A stretch of 64,000 nucleotides of DNA. Source: Siminovitchia acidinfaciens. Its GTDB lineage: Bacteria; Bacillota; Bacilli; Bacillales; Bacillaceae_C. The notes under the pieces are model-generated. The model made no database searches, was not told the DNA's origin, and worked only from the letters and a program-made list of their open reading frames with translations. Every line of letters begins with the position of its first letter. The stretch's first letter is position 1. The position numbers and the translations under genes were made by a program. This document shows, in pieces, positions 27,839-35,773 of this stretch. The stretch spans positions 1 to 64,000 of the forward strand of contig NZ_QYTV02000001.1 in assembly GCF_003605385.1 (NCBI RefSeq), read 5' to 3'.

Positions 27839-28510
27839 TTGTACAAGAAGTGGTACGTTTTTGACGGAGAACGACCTGTAAAGGGTGTAATCAGAAACTA
27901 TACTAACAATGACTTTCAAGCGCTGATTGACGTACAGAAAGAAAGCTTTCCTCCACCTTTCCCTGCGGATCTCTGGTGGAATAAAGAGCAGTTAAAAGAG
28001 CATGTCGAAAGGTTTCCTGAAGGTGCTTTGTGTGTGGAAATAGAAGGGGAAATGGCGGGTTCAATCACGGGGCTGATGATCGACTATGACCCAAGCCAGC
28101 CGGAGCATACGTGGTCGGAGATCACGGATGACGGATTTATCCGTAACCATAATCCAAATGGAAATGCCGTATATATCGTGGATATTTGTGTCAAGCCCGC
28201 TTATCGCAAGCTGGGCCTTGGCAAGTGGCTGATGCAATCCATGTATGAAGTGGTTGTCCATGAGGGGTTGGACCGGCTGCTCGGCGGAGCCCGGATGCCT
28301 TTTTATCATAAGTATCAGCAGGAAATGACTGCTCAGGAATATTTGAACCGCGTTATGGAAGGGGGTATCAAGGACCCTGTTGTAACTTTTCTGCTTCACT
28401 GCGGGCGTAGCCCAGTCCAAGTTCTGCCAGGCTATATTGACGATGAGGAATCATGTAATTATGCAGCCTTAATGGAATGGAGAAATCCGTTTATAAATCT
28501 GGAGTTATAA
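27839..28510 (+). CDS. GNAT acetyltransferase, YhcX-N-domain type
   Basis: A 223-residue stand-alone GNAT. RFPEGALCVEIEGEMAGSITG, DGFIRNHNPNGNAVYIVDICVKPAYRKLGLGKWLM and LGGARMPFYHKY are the same ordered blocks as in the GNAT-nitrilase fusion, with the acetyl-CoA loop RKLGLGKWL. The C terminus ends in AALMEWRNPFINL, where the fusion protein goes on into its nitrilase domain. The start is TTG 27839 after TTAGGGGGCG. It is the last gene of the amidohydrolase-permease unit and is closed by a terminator. The acetyl acceptor is unknown; an amine imported by the adjacent permease is a reasonable guess. Confidence 0.8.
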   Translation: MYKKWYVFDGERPVKGVIRNYTNNDFQALIDVQKESFPPPFPADLWWNKEQLKEHVERFPEGALCVEIEGEMAGSITGLMIDYDPSQPEHTWSEITDDGFIRNHNPNGNAVYIVDICVKPAYRKLGLGKWLMQSMYEVVVHEGLDRLLGGARMPFYHKYQQEMTAQEYLNRVMEGGIKDPVVTFLLHCGRSPVQVLPGYIDDEESCNYAALMEWRNPFINLEL

Positions 28511-28518
28511 TAAAACAT

Positions 28519-28557
28519 AGACGTATTGTTTCTTGAGGAGGCGATACGTCTTTATAT
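28519..28557 (+). terminator. Terminator after the GNAT gene
   Basis: AGACGTATTG (28519-28528) pairs with CGATACGTCT (28542-28551) with one wobble and is followed by TTTAT. Confidence 0.65.
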
Positions 28558-28629
28558 GGTTAATTTATAATGAAAGCAGGAGACGGAATTGGCAGAAACA
28601 GAAGCAATGAAGAATCAAGGAGTGTGTTT

Positions 28630-28968
28630 AATCAAACGTTTGGTTAAATAGGGGCTCTTTTTTAGACTAATTGACTTTTGATCTAATCAAACGTTTGATT
28701 AATTGGCGTTTAGTCAAAAGACATGCGGCTTTTCGGGGGTTGCACCAAAGGATTGCGTTTTTCAACCAAACGTTTGATTAGCATCCCCATTAAAGATTTT
28801 CCATAACCGTAAACTATTAATCAATCGTTTAATTAAAGAGAGGAGGTTTTCTAAAATACTGGACTGTTGATCTAATCAAACATTTGATTAGTGGTTAAAA
28901 GTCAAGTGCCGTGCAGTTTAGGGGGTGAGCGCTCCCAAACTGTGCATTTTTTAATCAAACGTTTGGTT
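28630..28968. repeat. Array of six 16-bp palindromes (AATCAAACGTTTGATT type) in a 189-bp tandem duplication
   Basis: Palindromes start at 28630, 28685, 28764, 28819, 28874 and 28953, so the steps are 55, 79, 55, 55, 79. Three are separated from their equivalents by exactly 189 bases. The second, third, fifth and sixth bracket a hairpin ending in a T run (for example CAGTTT/AAACTG at 28914-28941 followed by ATTTTTT). The motif looks like a TetR-family operator. No regulator gene is adjacent. Confidence 0.7.
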
Positions 28969-29054
28969 AGCACAACGGGAGGAGGCAACCACTTGTACTC
29001 GACTTCCATACCCTACAAGGCTTCCCTTGTTGTATTCATGAAGGCAACAGAAAA

Positions 29055-29084
29055 AAAGCAGGAGAATGAACTCTTGCTTTTATG
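29055..29084 (-). terminator. Terminator of the MscS gene
   Basis: AAAGCAGGAG (29055-29064) pairs with CTCTTGCTTT (29071-29080); on the minus strand it is followed by a T7 tract. It lies just after the stop codon of the minus-strand channel gene. Confidence 0.75.
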
Positions 29085-29088
29085 ATTT

Positions 29089-29904
29089 TTAATGGCTGGT
29101 GTTGAAGCTCTCTGCCATCAACAAGTCGTTCTCGTAGGCAGCCATTGCCAGTTCATACCTTACTTTTTTGCCCGCTTCCACGAAATCCTCTTCCTTCACT
29201 AGACCTGATAACGAATACTGGTGACCTCTGTAATCCACGTTGAGTTCGGTGATTTGATTGAATTTGAATCTCTCCACGGGAACGTCGTTCTCATCCTTCA
29301 ACAGGTATTCAGCGTATTTCTCGTTGCATGTTTGCGCCACTGCCTCCATCACCTTGAAGGCATCGTCCGGATTTTGCCTATAATTGAGAACAAGGCTTTC
29401 AGTCACTCGGCGCCTTCCCCGGTTCCCGTTCTGAAGTTCTGTGATGCTGCTATAGGAGACCGTATAGAGGTATCCGTCATGCTGACGGATCTTCAGGTGG
29501 CGCATGCTAATTTCCTCGATTTTCCCCTGACGGTTTCCATTGATGATGACATAATCCCCGTGATGGATTTGGCGCTCAAACAAGTAGGTCAGCCCCATAA
29601 TGTAATCGCGGATGATATGCTGGAAGATTAATGCCAAGGCACCTACGACCACGACCGAGCCAGTGAAAAGCCTTGCCAATTCGAAGAAATGGCTAAGTAC
29701 ATAAATAAAGAAGAACAAAAGTCCCAATACCTTTGTCACTTGGTTGGCGAAATGAATCAATGTCTCTTCCCGCTTTACATCCAAGAGGTTTGTTTTGTCA
29801 AAGAAAAGCTTAATGGATTTGCGGATCAAATAAACTGTGAGTATAATCAGCAGTGCCACCGTTAATATTTTTACGGGCTCCTGGAACATTCCCAAGTAAA
29901 ACAT
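29089..29904 (-). CDS. Small-conductance mechanosensitive channel, MscS family (short form)
   Basis: A 271-residue membrane channel that releases solutes on hypo-osmotic shock. Two to three helices are followed by the pore/TM3 region GSVVVVGALALIFQHIIRDYIMGLTYLFERQIHHGDYV, then the beta domain GNRQGKIEEISMRHLKIR. The TM3 Gly/Ala pattern of E. coli MscS is only loosely kept. I chose ATG at 29904 (MFYLGMFQEP) because GGGGG lies seven bases upstream; a GTG five codons earlier would include it. It is isolated, flanked on both sides by palindrome repeats, and distinct from the second MscS gene at 59 kb. Confidence 0.8.
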   Translation of the reverse strand: MFYLGMFQEPVKILTVALLIILTVYLIRKSIKLFFDKTNLLDVKREETLIHFANQVTKVLGLLFFFIYVLSHFFELARLFTGSVVVVGALALIFQHIIRDYIMGLTYLFERQIHHGDYVIINGNRQGKIEEISMRHLKIRQHDGYLYTVSYSSITELQNGNRGRRRVTESLVLNYRQNPDDAFKVMEAVAQTCNEKYAEYLLKDENDVPVERFKFNQITELNVDYRGHQYSLSGLVKEEDFVEAGKKVRYELAMAAYENDLLMAESFNTSH

Positions 29905-30456
29905 CCTATCAACCCCCACTTTTTTAAACTATAGCAAAGGAATGCAGATAAGGAGATAAAGCTTCCTTTTCCAACAAGCCTTAACGATAGCAAGGTTACA
30001 TTAAAAAATAGATGCAGTATCCGGGCTTCTTGAGGAACGATTATTTTTCCCTAATGTGTTTTCTGCTGCTAAGTGGATATTAAAAGATATGGAGGTAAAG
30101 GTCAATAAAGGAATTGATCCTGCGCAAGATTTATACATTTTCCATTCTTATTAGACAGGGTGGGATAGTTAAATTTTATGAATCAGGAGTGGTATTAATC
30201 TTTTTTTCAAAACACGCTCTATCTTTTAGTTCGGTGTTAAGATTGTAAGCATCAATTTGAAAAAAATATTCTTCTAAAGAACAATGTGCCGCTTGTCTTT
30301 TAAATAGAGAATATATCATAAGAAGAACGGGGAAACCCATAAACTTTAAGAATTCATGCCTAAGTAGGCACAATAAACTATAAGACATTAGTCAGGATGG
30401 AGCTTAAAACTCTGGGTATAATAATTATTCATACAACAATGAATAGGAGTGCTAAG

Positions 30457-30627
30457 ATGACCGTCAATGATAAGGAGAAACAAAAAACAGTATTCAGAGA
30501 TAATCAAGATATAGTCCCAGAAGGTAGCCTACCTGGTAATAGGGAGGATCGAAGTGATAAAATGGGTACGTTAAATTCTGAAGAAATTCGATTTGAAAAT
30601 GCTGACGATATATATGATGAATATTAG
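30457..30627 (+). CDS. Small acidic hypothetical protein
   Basis: 56 residues, strongly charged (MTVNDKEKQKTVFRDNQD start, acidic DDIYDEY end), no hydrophobic segment. ATG 30457 is seven bases after AGGAG at 30445-30449, and a TATAAT lies at 30415-30420. An in-frame ATG at 30397 precedes both. I do not recognise a family; short soluble proteins of this kind are common in Bacillaceae. The stretch 29905-30456 before it holds nothing else convincing, apart from a minus-strand frame at 30176-30388 that I cannot support. Confidence 0.45.
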   Translation: MTVNDKEKQKTVFRDNQDIVPEGSLPGNREDRSDKMGTLNSEEIRFENADDIYDEY

Positions 30628-30835
30628 TAAAAGGGGCAAAAGCTTAGATTCGAACTTCAGCGGTCGGGCGCGATTAAATAAAACATAGCTTTTTAAATGT
30701 TACATTAAAAATTCAGTTAAGCATTTTTCAACAAAAATTTAACCCCGTCCTGATTTCATGCCGGGGGTATGCTTGTTTGAGTTTATAAAAATTAAATAAT
30801 TCTATTGTCATTCTACAGCACCCCCATAAAATGTT

Positions 30836-30928
30836 AATCAAACGTTTGATTAGTTGGTGAAAGGCAAGGCCAGCGCGGTATTCCAAGCTTCATAACAAAA
30901 GCAATGTTTTTCAATCAAACGTTTGATT
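30836..30928. repeat. Third pair of AATCAAACGTTTGATT palindromes
   Basis: Perfect 16-bp palindromes at 30836-30851 and 30913-30928, starts 77 bases apart, enclosing a T-ended segment as in the array at 28.7-28.97 kb. Together the two clusters flank the MscS gene and the small acidic protein gene. Confidence 0.65.
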
Positions 30929-30981
30929 TGCATTGGCAATCTTATCTGAATGAAAGTATGCTTCGATATAATTTCAAAAAA

Positions 30982-31020
30982 GAAAATCCTAAAGGAATCC
31001 TCCATCCTTAGGATTTTCAC
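30982..31020 (-). terminator. Terminator of the pot operon lipoprotein series
   Basis: GAAAATCCTAA (30982-30992) pairs with TTAGGATTTTC (31008-31018); reading leftward it runs into TTCTTTTTTG. It starts a few bases beyond the stop of the last lipoprotein gene. Confidence 0.8.
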
Positions 31021-31024
31021 CGCA

Positions 31025-32128
31025 TCACTGTTTTATTTCAGACCAGGCCCGATCGTAGTCTAGGACGGCCTCACCCAAGTCTTTTAGGAATTCTCCTTTT
31101 TCAAGTTCTTCTTCCGGTGGATTGACAGCTGGATGCTTCATAATCTCGTCGCTGATCAGCTCATGCGCAGCCTTGTTTGGGTTGGAATATGGAAAATCCT
31201 CTGTAATTTCGGCGCTGATTTCCGGACGCAGTACAAAATCGATGAACGCTTCTGCTGTACGCTTGTTAGGCGCATCCTTTGGGACAATAAAGCAGTCAAT
31301 TCCCAAGTACATACCTTCTTCGGGCAAGACTGTTTCAATGGCTGGATTTTCACTGTGGGCAAGATAAGCTTCTGCCCCCCAAACGATGCCTGCTTTGGCT
31401 TCACCGTTTAAAAGCATGGTTTTTTGCGTGTCGCTGTCAAAGGCTTTGATATTGGGGAGCAAATCGATGAGTAATTCTTTGGAACTGTCAATAACATTCG
31501 GATCAGTCGAACTCATGGATTCTCCTTGCATTTTATTGGCGATGCCAATCATAACGCGCTGGTCATCTAATACAACAAGGGAGTTCTTGAATTCCGGCTT
31601 CCATAAATCTTTATAGCCCGTGACCTCGCTTTTTACTTCATCTTTATTGTAGGCGATAAAAGCACCTCCCCACATATAGGGAACTGAATATTCATTTCCG
31701 GGATCGAATGACTTGTTTAAAAACTGATCATCGATGTTTTTTAAATTAGTGATGTTATCGAGGTTAATCGGCTCCAGCAGGCCTTCTTTACGCATGATTT
31801 CAACCATATAATCTGTTCCTACGGCGATATCATATCCGGACGCACCTGCATTGATTTTTGCCAGCATTTCATCATTGGATGAATATGTACTATAATTCAC
31901 CTTTACTTCATATTCTTCCTCAAATTTTTCAATGACACTGTCGGGCATGTACTCTGACCAGTTAAATAAATTTAATTCTCCAGTGATTTGATCTTCGCCG
32001 CTATCAGCTTCTCCAGATGCTTCCTGTGATGCCGGCGGGCTTTTTCCCCCGCAGCCGCTTAAAACAATAATAATTAGCAGAATAAGTACAAAGGGCCATA
32101 CAACTCTTTGAAATCCTTTCCTCGCCAT
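31025..32128 (-). CDS. PotD-like polyamine-binding lipoprotein (SBP4)
   Basis: A 367-residue lipoprotein with lipobox VLSGCGG and a Ser/Glu-rich linker. It belongs to the second PotD subgroup: NWSEYMPDSVIEKFEEEYEVKV, ASGYDIAVGTDYMVEIMRKEGL, VLDDQRVMIGIANK, IVWGAEAYLA. In the ligand block Asp is kept, but the stacking Trp of PotD (FWMD) is replaced by Gly-Ile (LGIDCF), so the pocket probably accepts another ligand. The C terminus is DLGEAVLDYDRAWSEIKQ. It is the last of three lipoprotein genes downstream of potABC and is separated from SBP5 by a terminator, so it may have its own promoter. RBS AGAGAGGTG. Confidence 0.86.
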   Translation of the reverse strand: MARKGFQRVVWPFVLILLIIIVLSGCGGKSPPASQEASGEADSGEDQITGELNLFNWSEYMPDSVIEKFEEEYEVKVNYSTYSSNDEMLAKINAGASGYDIAVGTDYMVEIMRKEGLLEPINLDNITNLKNIDDQFLNKSFDPGNEYSVPYMWGGAFIAYNKDEVKSEVTGYKDLWKPEFKNSLVVLDDQRVMIGIANKMQGESMSSTDPNVIDSSKELLIDLLPNIKAFDSDTQKTMLLNGEAKAGIVWGAEAYLAHSENPAIETVLPEEGMYLGIDCFIVPKDAPNKRTAEAFIDFVLRPEISAEITEDFPYSNPNKAAHELISDEIMKHPAVNPPEEELEKGEFLKDLGEAVLDYDRAWSEIKQ

Positions 32129-32229
32129 TATTTAACACCTCTCTATATAAAATTGGTAAAACCAGATTAATAGCGCAATAGAATGAGTATTTAGATGTTG
32201 TTGAATATTCATATAATTTAATACAAAAA

Positions 32230-32254
32230 CATAGAGGAGTCAAGCTCCTCTATG
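32230..32254 (-). terminator. Terminator between SBP5 and SBP4
   Basis: CATAGAGGAG (32230-32239) pairs perfectly with CTCCTCTATG (32245-32254) and is followed on the minus strand by TTTTTGT. Confidence 0.8.
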
Positions 32255-32261
32255 AGACAGG

Positions 32262-33338
32262 CTATTGAGAGCCTTTTGCTTCCGACCATACGCGGTCGTA
32301 TAACTGGATTGCTTCACCGATATCCTGGATATACTCCAGACGGCTCATTTCTTCCTCAGGCGGATAGATTGCGATATTATTAAGGATTTCTTCATCAATC
32401 AACTTACGTGCCTCTTTGTTTGGATTGATGTATGGCTGGTGTTCAGCAATCTCTGCACTGATATCAGGCTCTAAAATAAAGTTGATAAACTTCTCTGCTA
32501 GTTCCTTATTTTTGGCATCCTTTGGTATAACCCAATTGTCCATTGTAATAAGGAGGCCTTCTTTAGGTATAATAGTCTCAAAGTTTGCTCCTTCTCTTTG
32601 AGCCAAGGCTATTTCAGGCCCCCAAACGAGTCCCCCGGAAGCTTCGCCATTAACCATCATCTGCTTCGGGCTATCGCTATCAAACGCTTTAATATTTGGA
32701 AGGAGCTCAACCATTTTCTCCTTAGCTTCTTCGAGATGTTTCGGATCTGTATCATTTGCACTATATCCTAGAGATTTAAGAATCATCCCGATGATCATCC
32801 GCTGGTCATCCAGGACAACCAATTTATTTTTCAGCTTCGGATTCCATAGGTCAGTATAGCTTTTTATTTCAGAAACGTCGACGCCGATTGTATCAGGATT
32901 GACGCCGAGAGATAATGTATTTCCCATAAATGGCACGGAATATTTATTCCCCGGATCGAATTCCTGATCAATATAGTCATCTATCAGGTTTTCGAAATTT
33001 GGAATGTTCGATACATCTATCGGCTCAATCATATCGCGTTCAACCATAGATGGAACGATATAATCGCTTGCCATCGTCAGGTCATAGACACCGCCGCCTG
33101 CCGCGACCTTTGCCAGCATTTCCTCATTGGATGAAAACATGCTGTAATTCACTTTTACACCATATTCCTCTTCAAACTTTTTAATGGTTACCTCAGGGAT
33201 GTACTCTGTCCAGTTAAAAACATTCAGCTCTTTTGATTCTTTTCCACCAGATGTACTTGATCCGCAGCCTGATAAAAAAATGCTTGCTAACAGGATGGTG
33301 ATGGTCATGGCTACGATTTTATTGCCGATTTTCTTCAT
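32262..33338 (-). CDS. PotD-like polyamine-binding lipoprotein (SBP5)
   Basis: A 358-residue lipoprotein (lipobox FLSGCGSS). Subgroup-2 PotD homologue: NWTEYIPEVTIKKFEEEYGVKV, VYDLTMASDYIVPSMV, VLDDQRMIIGMILK, LVWGPEIALAQREG. The ligand Trp is replaced by Thr (ITMDNW), and the usual PYMWG block reads PFMGNTLSLG, making this the most divergent of the six. A near-perfect cre box lies in its leader at 33374-33387. RBS AAGGAGG six bases before ATG. It follows SBP6 across a repeat element, so it is probably transcribed separately. Confidence 0.86.
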   Translation of the reverse strand: MKKIGNKIVAMTITILLASIFLSGCGSSTSGGKESKELNVFNWTEYIPEVTIKKFEEEYGVKVNYSMFSSNEEMLAKVAAGGGVYDLTMASDYIVPSMVERDMIEPIDVSNIPNFENLIDDYIDQEFDPGNKYSVPFMGNTLSLGVNPDTIGVDVSEIKSYTDLWNPKLKNKLVVLDDQRMIIGMILKSLGYSANDTDPKHLEEAKEKMVELLPNIKAFDSDSPKQMMVNGEASGGLVWGPEIALAQREGANFETIIPKEGLLITMDNWVIPKDAKNKELAEKFINFILEPDISAEIAEHQPYINPNKEARKLIDEEILNNIAIYPPEEEMSRLEYIQDIGEAIQLYDRVWSEAKGSQ

Positions 33339-33373
33339 AAAGTGCCTCCTTGTCCAATTGAGTTAATTTATTT

Positions 33374-33387
33374 TATAAGCGCTTACA
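33374..33387 (-). promoter_or_regulatory. cre-like box upstream of SBP5
   Basis: TATAAGCGCTTACA (plus strand) matches TGWAARCGYTWNCA in 13 of 14 positions and contains the palindromic core AAGCGCTT. It lies about 36-50 bases before the SBP5 start, within the expected promoter region. Confidence 0.55.
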
Positions 33388-33396
33388 AATTCTTTC

Positions 33397-33806
33397 GCTG
33401 TTCAGCTTCGTCGCCTAGCCCAGAAGATTCAGGGAGAATGTGCTCCTGCGCTATAGCGTATTCCGGGAAGGGTTGTTCATCTTGTCGCAAAGCTGCACGA
33501 AACACATTCAAAGAAGTTCCACTTGATGTGATTGAATACAGCTGCTCCGCGGCAGGGGGCTAGAGGTCGCTTCAAAAAAACATTGAAGGCAGGGCGCCTT
33601 CACCGTTTTTTTCTCCAGCGCTTGTCGGGGCTAATCAGGCGCCTCTGCTTTTCATTGTCTAGCTCCGGGCTCCAGCGACTAGCAGACTTCGCGCCTCCTC
33701 CTACGATAAGTCAACATCGGCTCGCCTTGGCTTCGCCGTGTTTCCTTTATCTCGTCGGAGTCACTCCAGTCTGTACGTCGCTAAACGTCGCCCTCCGCTT
33801 TTCTTA
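33397..33806 (+). repeat. Two adjoining copies of the dispersed repeat between SBP6 and SBP5
   Basis: 33400-33560 shares the blocks AGAATGTGCTCCTG and GTCGCAAAGCTGCACGAA with the copy at 50330-50612. 33655-33806 starts at CTAGCTCC and ends CTCCGCTTTTCTTA. Read from the minus strand, the last part begins TAAGAAAAGCGG, and its TAA is the stop codon of SBP6. No coding content. Confidence 0.65.
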
Positions 33807-34901
33807 CTGCTTTATCTCCGACCACGCTCTGTCGTATTCAAGAATGGCATCTTCAATATCTCTGAAAACTTCGCTTTTCTTTAAAAACTCCTCGTTTGAA
33901 TAAACAGCAGGATGGGACATGACATCTTCATCAATCAGTTCATGGGCAGCTTTGTTTGGATTGGCGTAAGGGAAATCCTCGATAATTTGTGCACTGATCT
34001 CAGGCTTTAAAATAAAATCGATGAAAGCTTCCGCATTCTTTTTGTTCGGAGCTCCGGCAGGTATGACGAAGTTGTCAAACCAAATATTTGAACCCTCATC
34101 AGGAAGAACAGTTTGAATTGAAGGGTTTTCTTTTTCAGCCAGGTAGGCCTCCGCACCCCAGACAATTCCTGCTTTGGCTTCTCCGTTAATCAGCATTGTT
34201 TTTGGGCTGTCACTATCATATGCCTTAATATTTGGAAGAAGATCAATCAATAGATCCTTCGATTTCTGGATGACTTTTGAATCTGTAGAGTTCATCGACT
34301 CGCCTTGAAGTTTATTGCCGACACCAATCAGAACTCTCTGGTCATCAAGTACAACAAGGGAGTTTTTAAACTCGGTATCCCATAAGTCTTCAAAGCTGGT
34401 AACATCCTTCTTTACGGTATCTTTATTGATGGCGATCACTACATTTCCCCACATATAAGGGATGGAATAGTCATTGTCGGGATCGAATTCCAGATTCAAA
34501 AATTCAGGGTCAAGGTTATCAATATTAGCAAGGTTCTCCTTATCCACCTTTTCAAGCAGATTTTGTTTCCTCATGATTTCAACCATGTAATCACTTGCTA
34601 CCGAAATGTCGTAACCTGCTGCACCAGCACTAATTTTGGCCAGCATCTCTTCGTTTGATGAGTAAACATTGTAATTAACTTTGATTCCAGTTTCCTCCTC
34701 AAACTGTTTGAGGATCGTGTCAGGCATGTATTCAGACCAGATAAAGAGGTTCAACTCACCTGAAAGCTCTCCATCCCCGCCGTCTTTTGATCCATCATCA
34801 TCTCCGGATGTGCTACTTCCACAACCGGTCATGATAGTGCCGACAATCAATGTCAAAACCAAAAAGATGACATATTTGCCGGTTCCCTTTAAAAAGTTCA
34901 C
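33804..34901 (-). CDS. potD: PotD-like polyamine-binding lipoprotein (SBP6) of the pot operon
   Basis: A 365-residue lipoprotein with lipobox IMTGCGSS and an acidic DDDGSKDGGDGE linker. PotD homologue, subgroup 2: LFIWSEYMPDTILKQFEEETGIKV, ISVASDYMVEIMRKQNLL, SIPYMWGNVVIAI, VLDDQRVLIGVGN and IWFDNFVIPAG, with the ligand Trp and Asp both kept. It directly follows potC after a strong intercistronic hairpin and is the canonical binding protein of this transporter. GTG start after AAAGGGGG. Its stop is the first codon of a repeat copy. Confidence 0.88.
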   Translation of the reverse strand: MNFLKGTGKYVIFLVLTLIVGTIMTGCGSSTSGDDDGSKDGGDGELSGELNLFIWSEYMPDTILKQFEEETGIKVNYNVYSSNEEMLAKISAGAAGYDISVASDYMVEIMRKQNLLEKVDKENLANIDNLDPEFLNLEFDPDNDYSIPYMWGNVVIAINKDTVKKDVTSFEDLWDTEFKNSLVVLDDQRVLIGVGNKLQGESMNSTDSKVIQKSKDLLIDLLPNIKAYDSDSPKTMLINGEAKAGIVWGAEAYLAEKENPSIQTVLPDEGSNIWFDNFVIPAGAPNKKNAEAFIDFILKPEISAQIIEDFPYANPNKAAHELIDEDVMSHPAVYSNEEFLKKSEVFRDIEDAILEYDRAWSEIKQ

Positions 34902-34943
34902 AATATTTTCCCCCTTTGTATTTTTTAAAAAATTCTCGTGATG

Positions 34944-34979
34944 TAATAGCCGATACTGTAAATAGTATCGGCTATTACT
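34944..34979 (-). promoter_or_regulatory. Intercistronic hairpin between potC and SBP6
   Basis: A perfect 15-bp stem (34944-34958 with 34965-34979) around a six-base loop, with no T tract directly after it. Such hairpins often stabilise 3' ends or allow unequal expression of permease and binding protein in ABC operons; that role is inferred here. Confidence 0.6.
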
Positions 34980-34999
34980 TTATTATTCGGCTGTTTTGC

Positions 35000-35773
35000 T
35001 TATTTGTTTAGTCTGAGTTGCGCGAATACTGCAATTGAAAGTGTAATTAAGAGCATCAATGTAGATAGTGCGTTGATTTCAGGCGATACCCCGAACTTCA
35101 CCATCGAGAAGATCTTCAAAGGCAAAGTGGTGCTGCTTGGTCCGGCGACGAAAAAGCTGATGATGACATCGTCAATTGAAAGGGTGAAGGATAAAAGCGC
35201 ACCAGCCATGATACCCGGGCCAATGATGGGCAGCGTCACTTTTGTAAACGTGTGCCACTCGTTTGCCCCTAGGTCCCTTGCAGCTTCTTCCATTGAAGGA
35301 TCAAAGCCCTCCAGCCTCGCCCTGACAATCACGACGACAAATGGTATACAGAAAGTGATGTGTGCGATTACTAGCGTCATGATTCCTAATGGGACATTGG
35401 CCAACGCGAAGAAGGCAAGCAATGAAATCCCCATAACAATTTCCGGAATGACGATCGGCAAGTACAACATACCATCCAAAGCTGTCTTACCGCGAAAATG
35501 GTAGCGGTACATGCCAACAGCGGCAATCGTACCGATCATTGTAGCGACAATCGTTGATACGAATGCGACCGTCAAACTGTTTTTAGCTGCTGCCAGGATG
35601 TCGCTGTTTTGCATCAGCTTTCCGTACCATTCAAAAGTAAAACCGGTCCAGACAGCGTTCAGTCTGGATTTATTAAAGGAAAATACGATTAAGATGATGA
35701 TTGGAAAATACAAAAAGCCATAAATGAACAATGCGTACAGAATCGATGGCAAGCTTTTAAAACGAAAATTCAT
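35000..35773 (-). CDS. potC: Polyamine ABC transporter permease PotC
   Basis: A 257-residue inner-membrane permease with about six helices. FPIIILIVFSFNKSR at the N terminus and the EAA loop MEEAARDLGANEWHTFTKVTLPIIGPG are typical of PotC/PotI, as is DDVIISFFVAGPSSTTLPLKIF. The ATG follows the potB stop with no gap. It pairs with PotB to form the channel for spermidine/putrescine-type substrates. Confidence 0.9.
   Translation of the reverse strand: MNFRFKSLPSILYALFIYGFLYFPIIILIVFSFNKSRLNAVWTGFTFEWYGKLMQNSDILAAAKNSLTVAFVSTIVATMIGTIAAVGMYRYHFRGKTALDGMLYLPIVIPEIVMGISLLAFFALANVPLGIMTLVIAHITFCIPFVVVIVRARLEGFDPSMEEAARDLGANEWHTFTKVTLPIIGPGIMAGALLSFTLSIDDVIISFFVAGPSSTTLPLKIFSMVKFGVSPEINALSTLMLLITLSIAVFAQLRLNK

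Noticed and set aside
28994-29085. 30-codon ORF with a GGGAGGAGG ribosome site
   Set aside because: It overlaps the terminator hairpin of the MscS gene, starts with TTG and has no recognisable family; kept out of the feature list.
30176-30388. Minus-strand 70-codon frame (MSYSLLCLLRHEFLKF start)
   Set aside because: No ribosome site, no known family, AT-rich flank; could be a decayed fragment, but nothing supports expression.
28630-30928. Possible CRISPR-like array of palindromes
   Set aside because: The repeats are 16-bp perfect dyads with unequal spacing (55 and 79), the spacers resemble each other, and there are no cas genes. They look like operators, not CRISPR.
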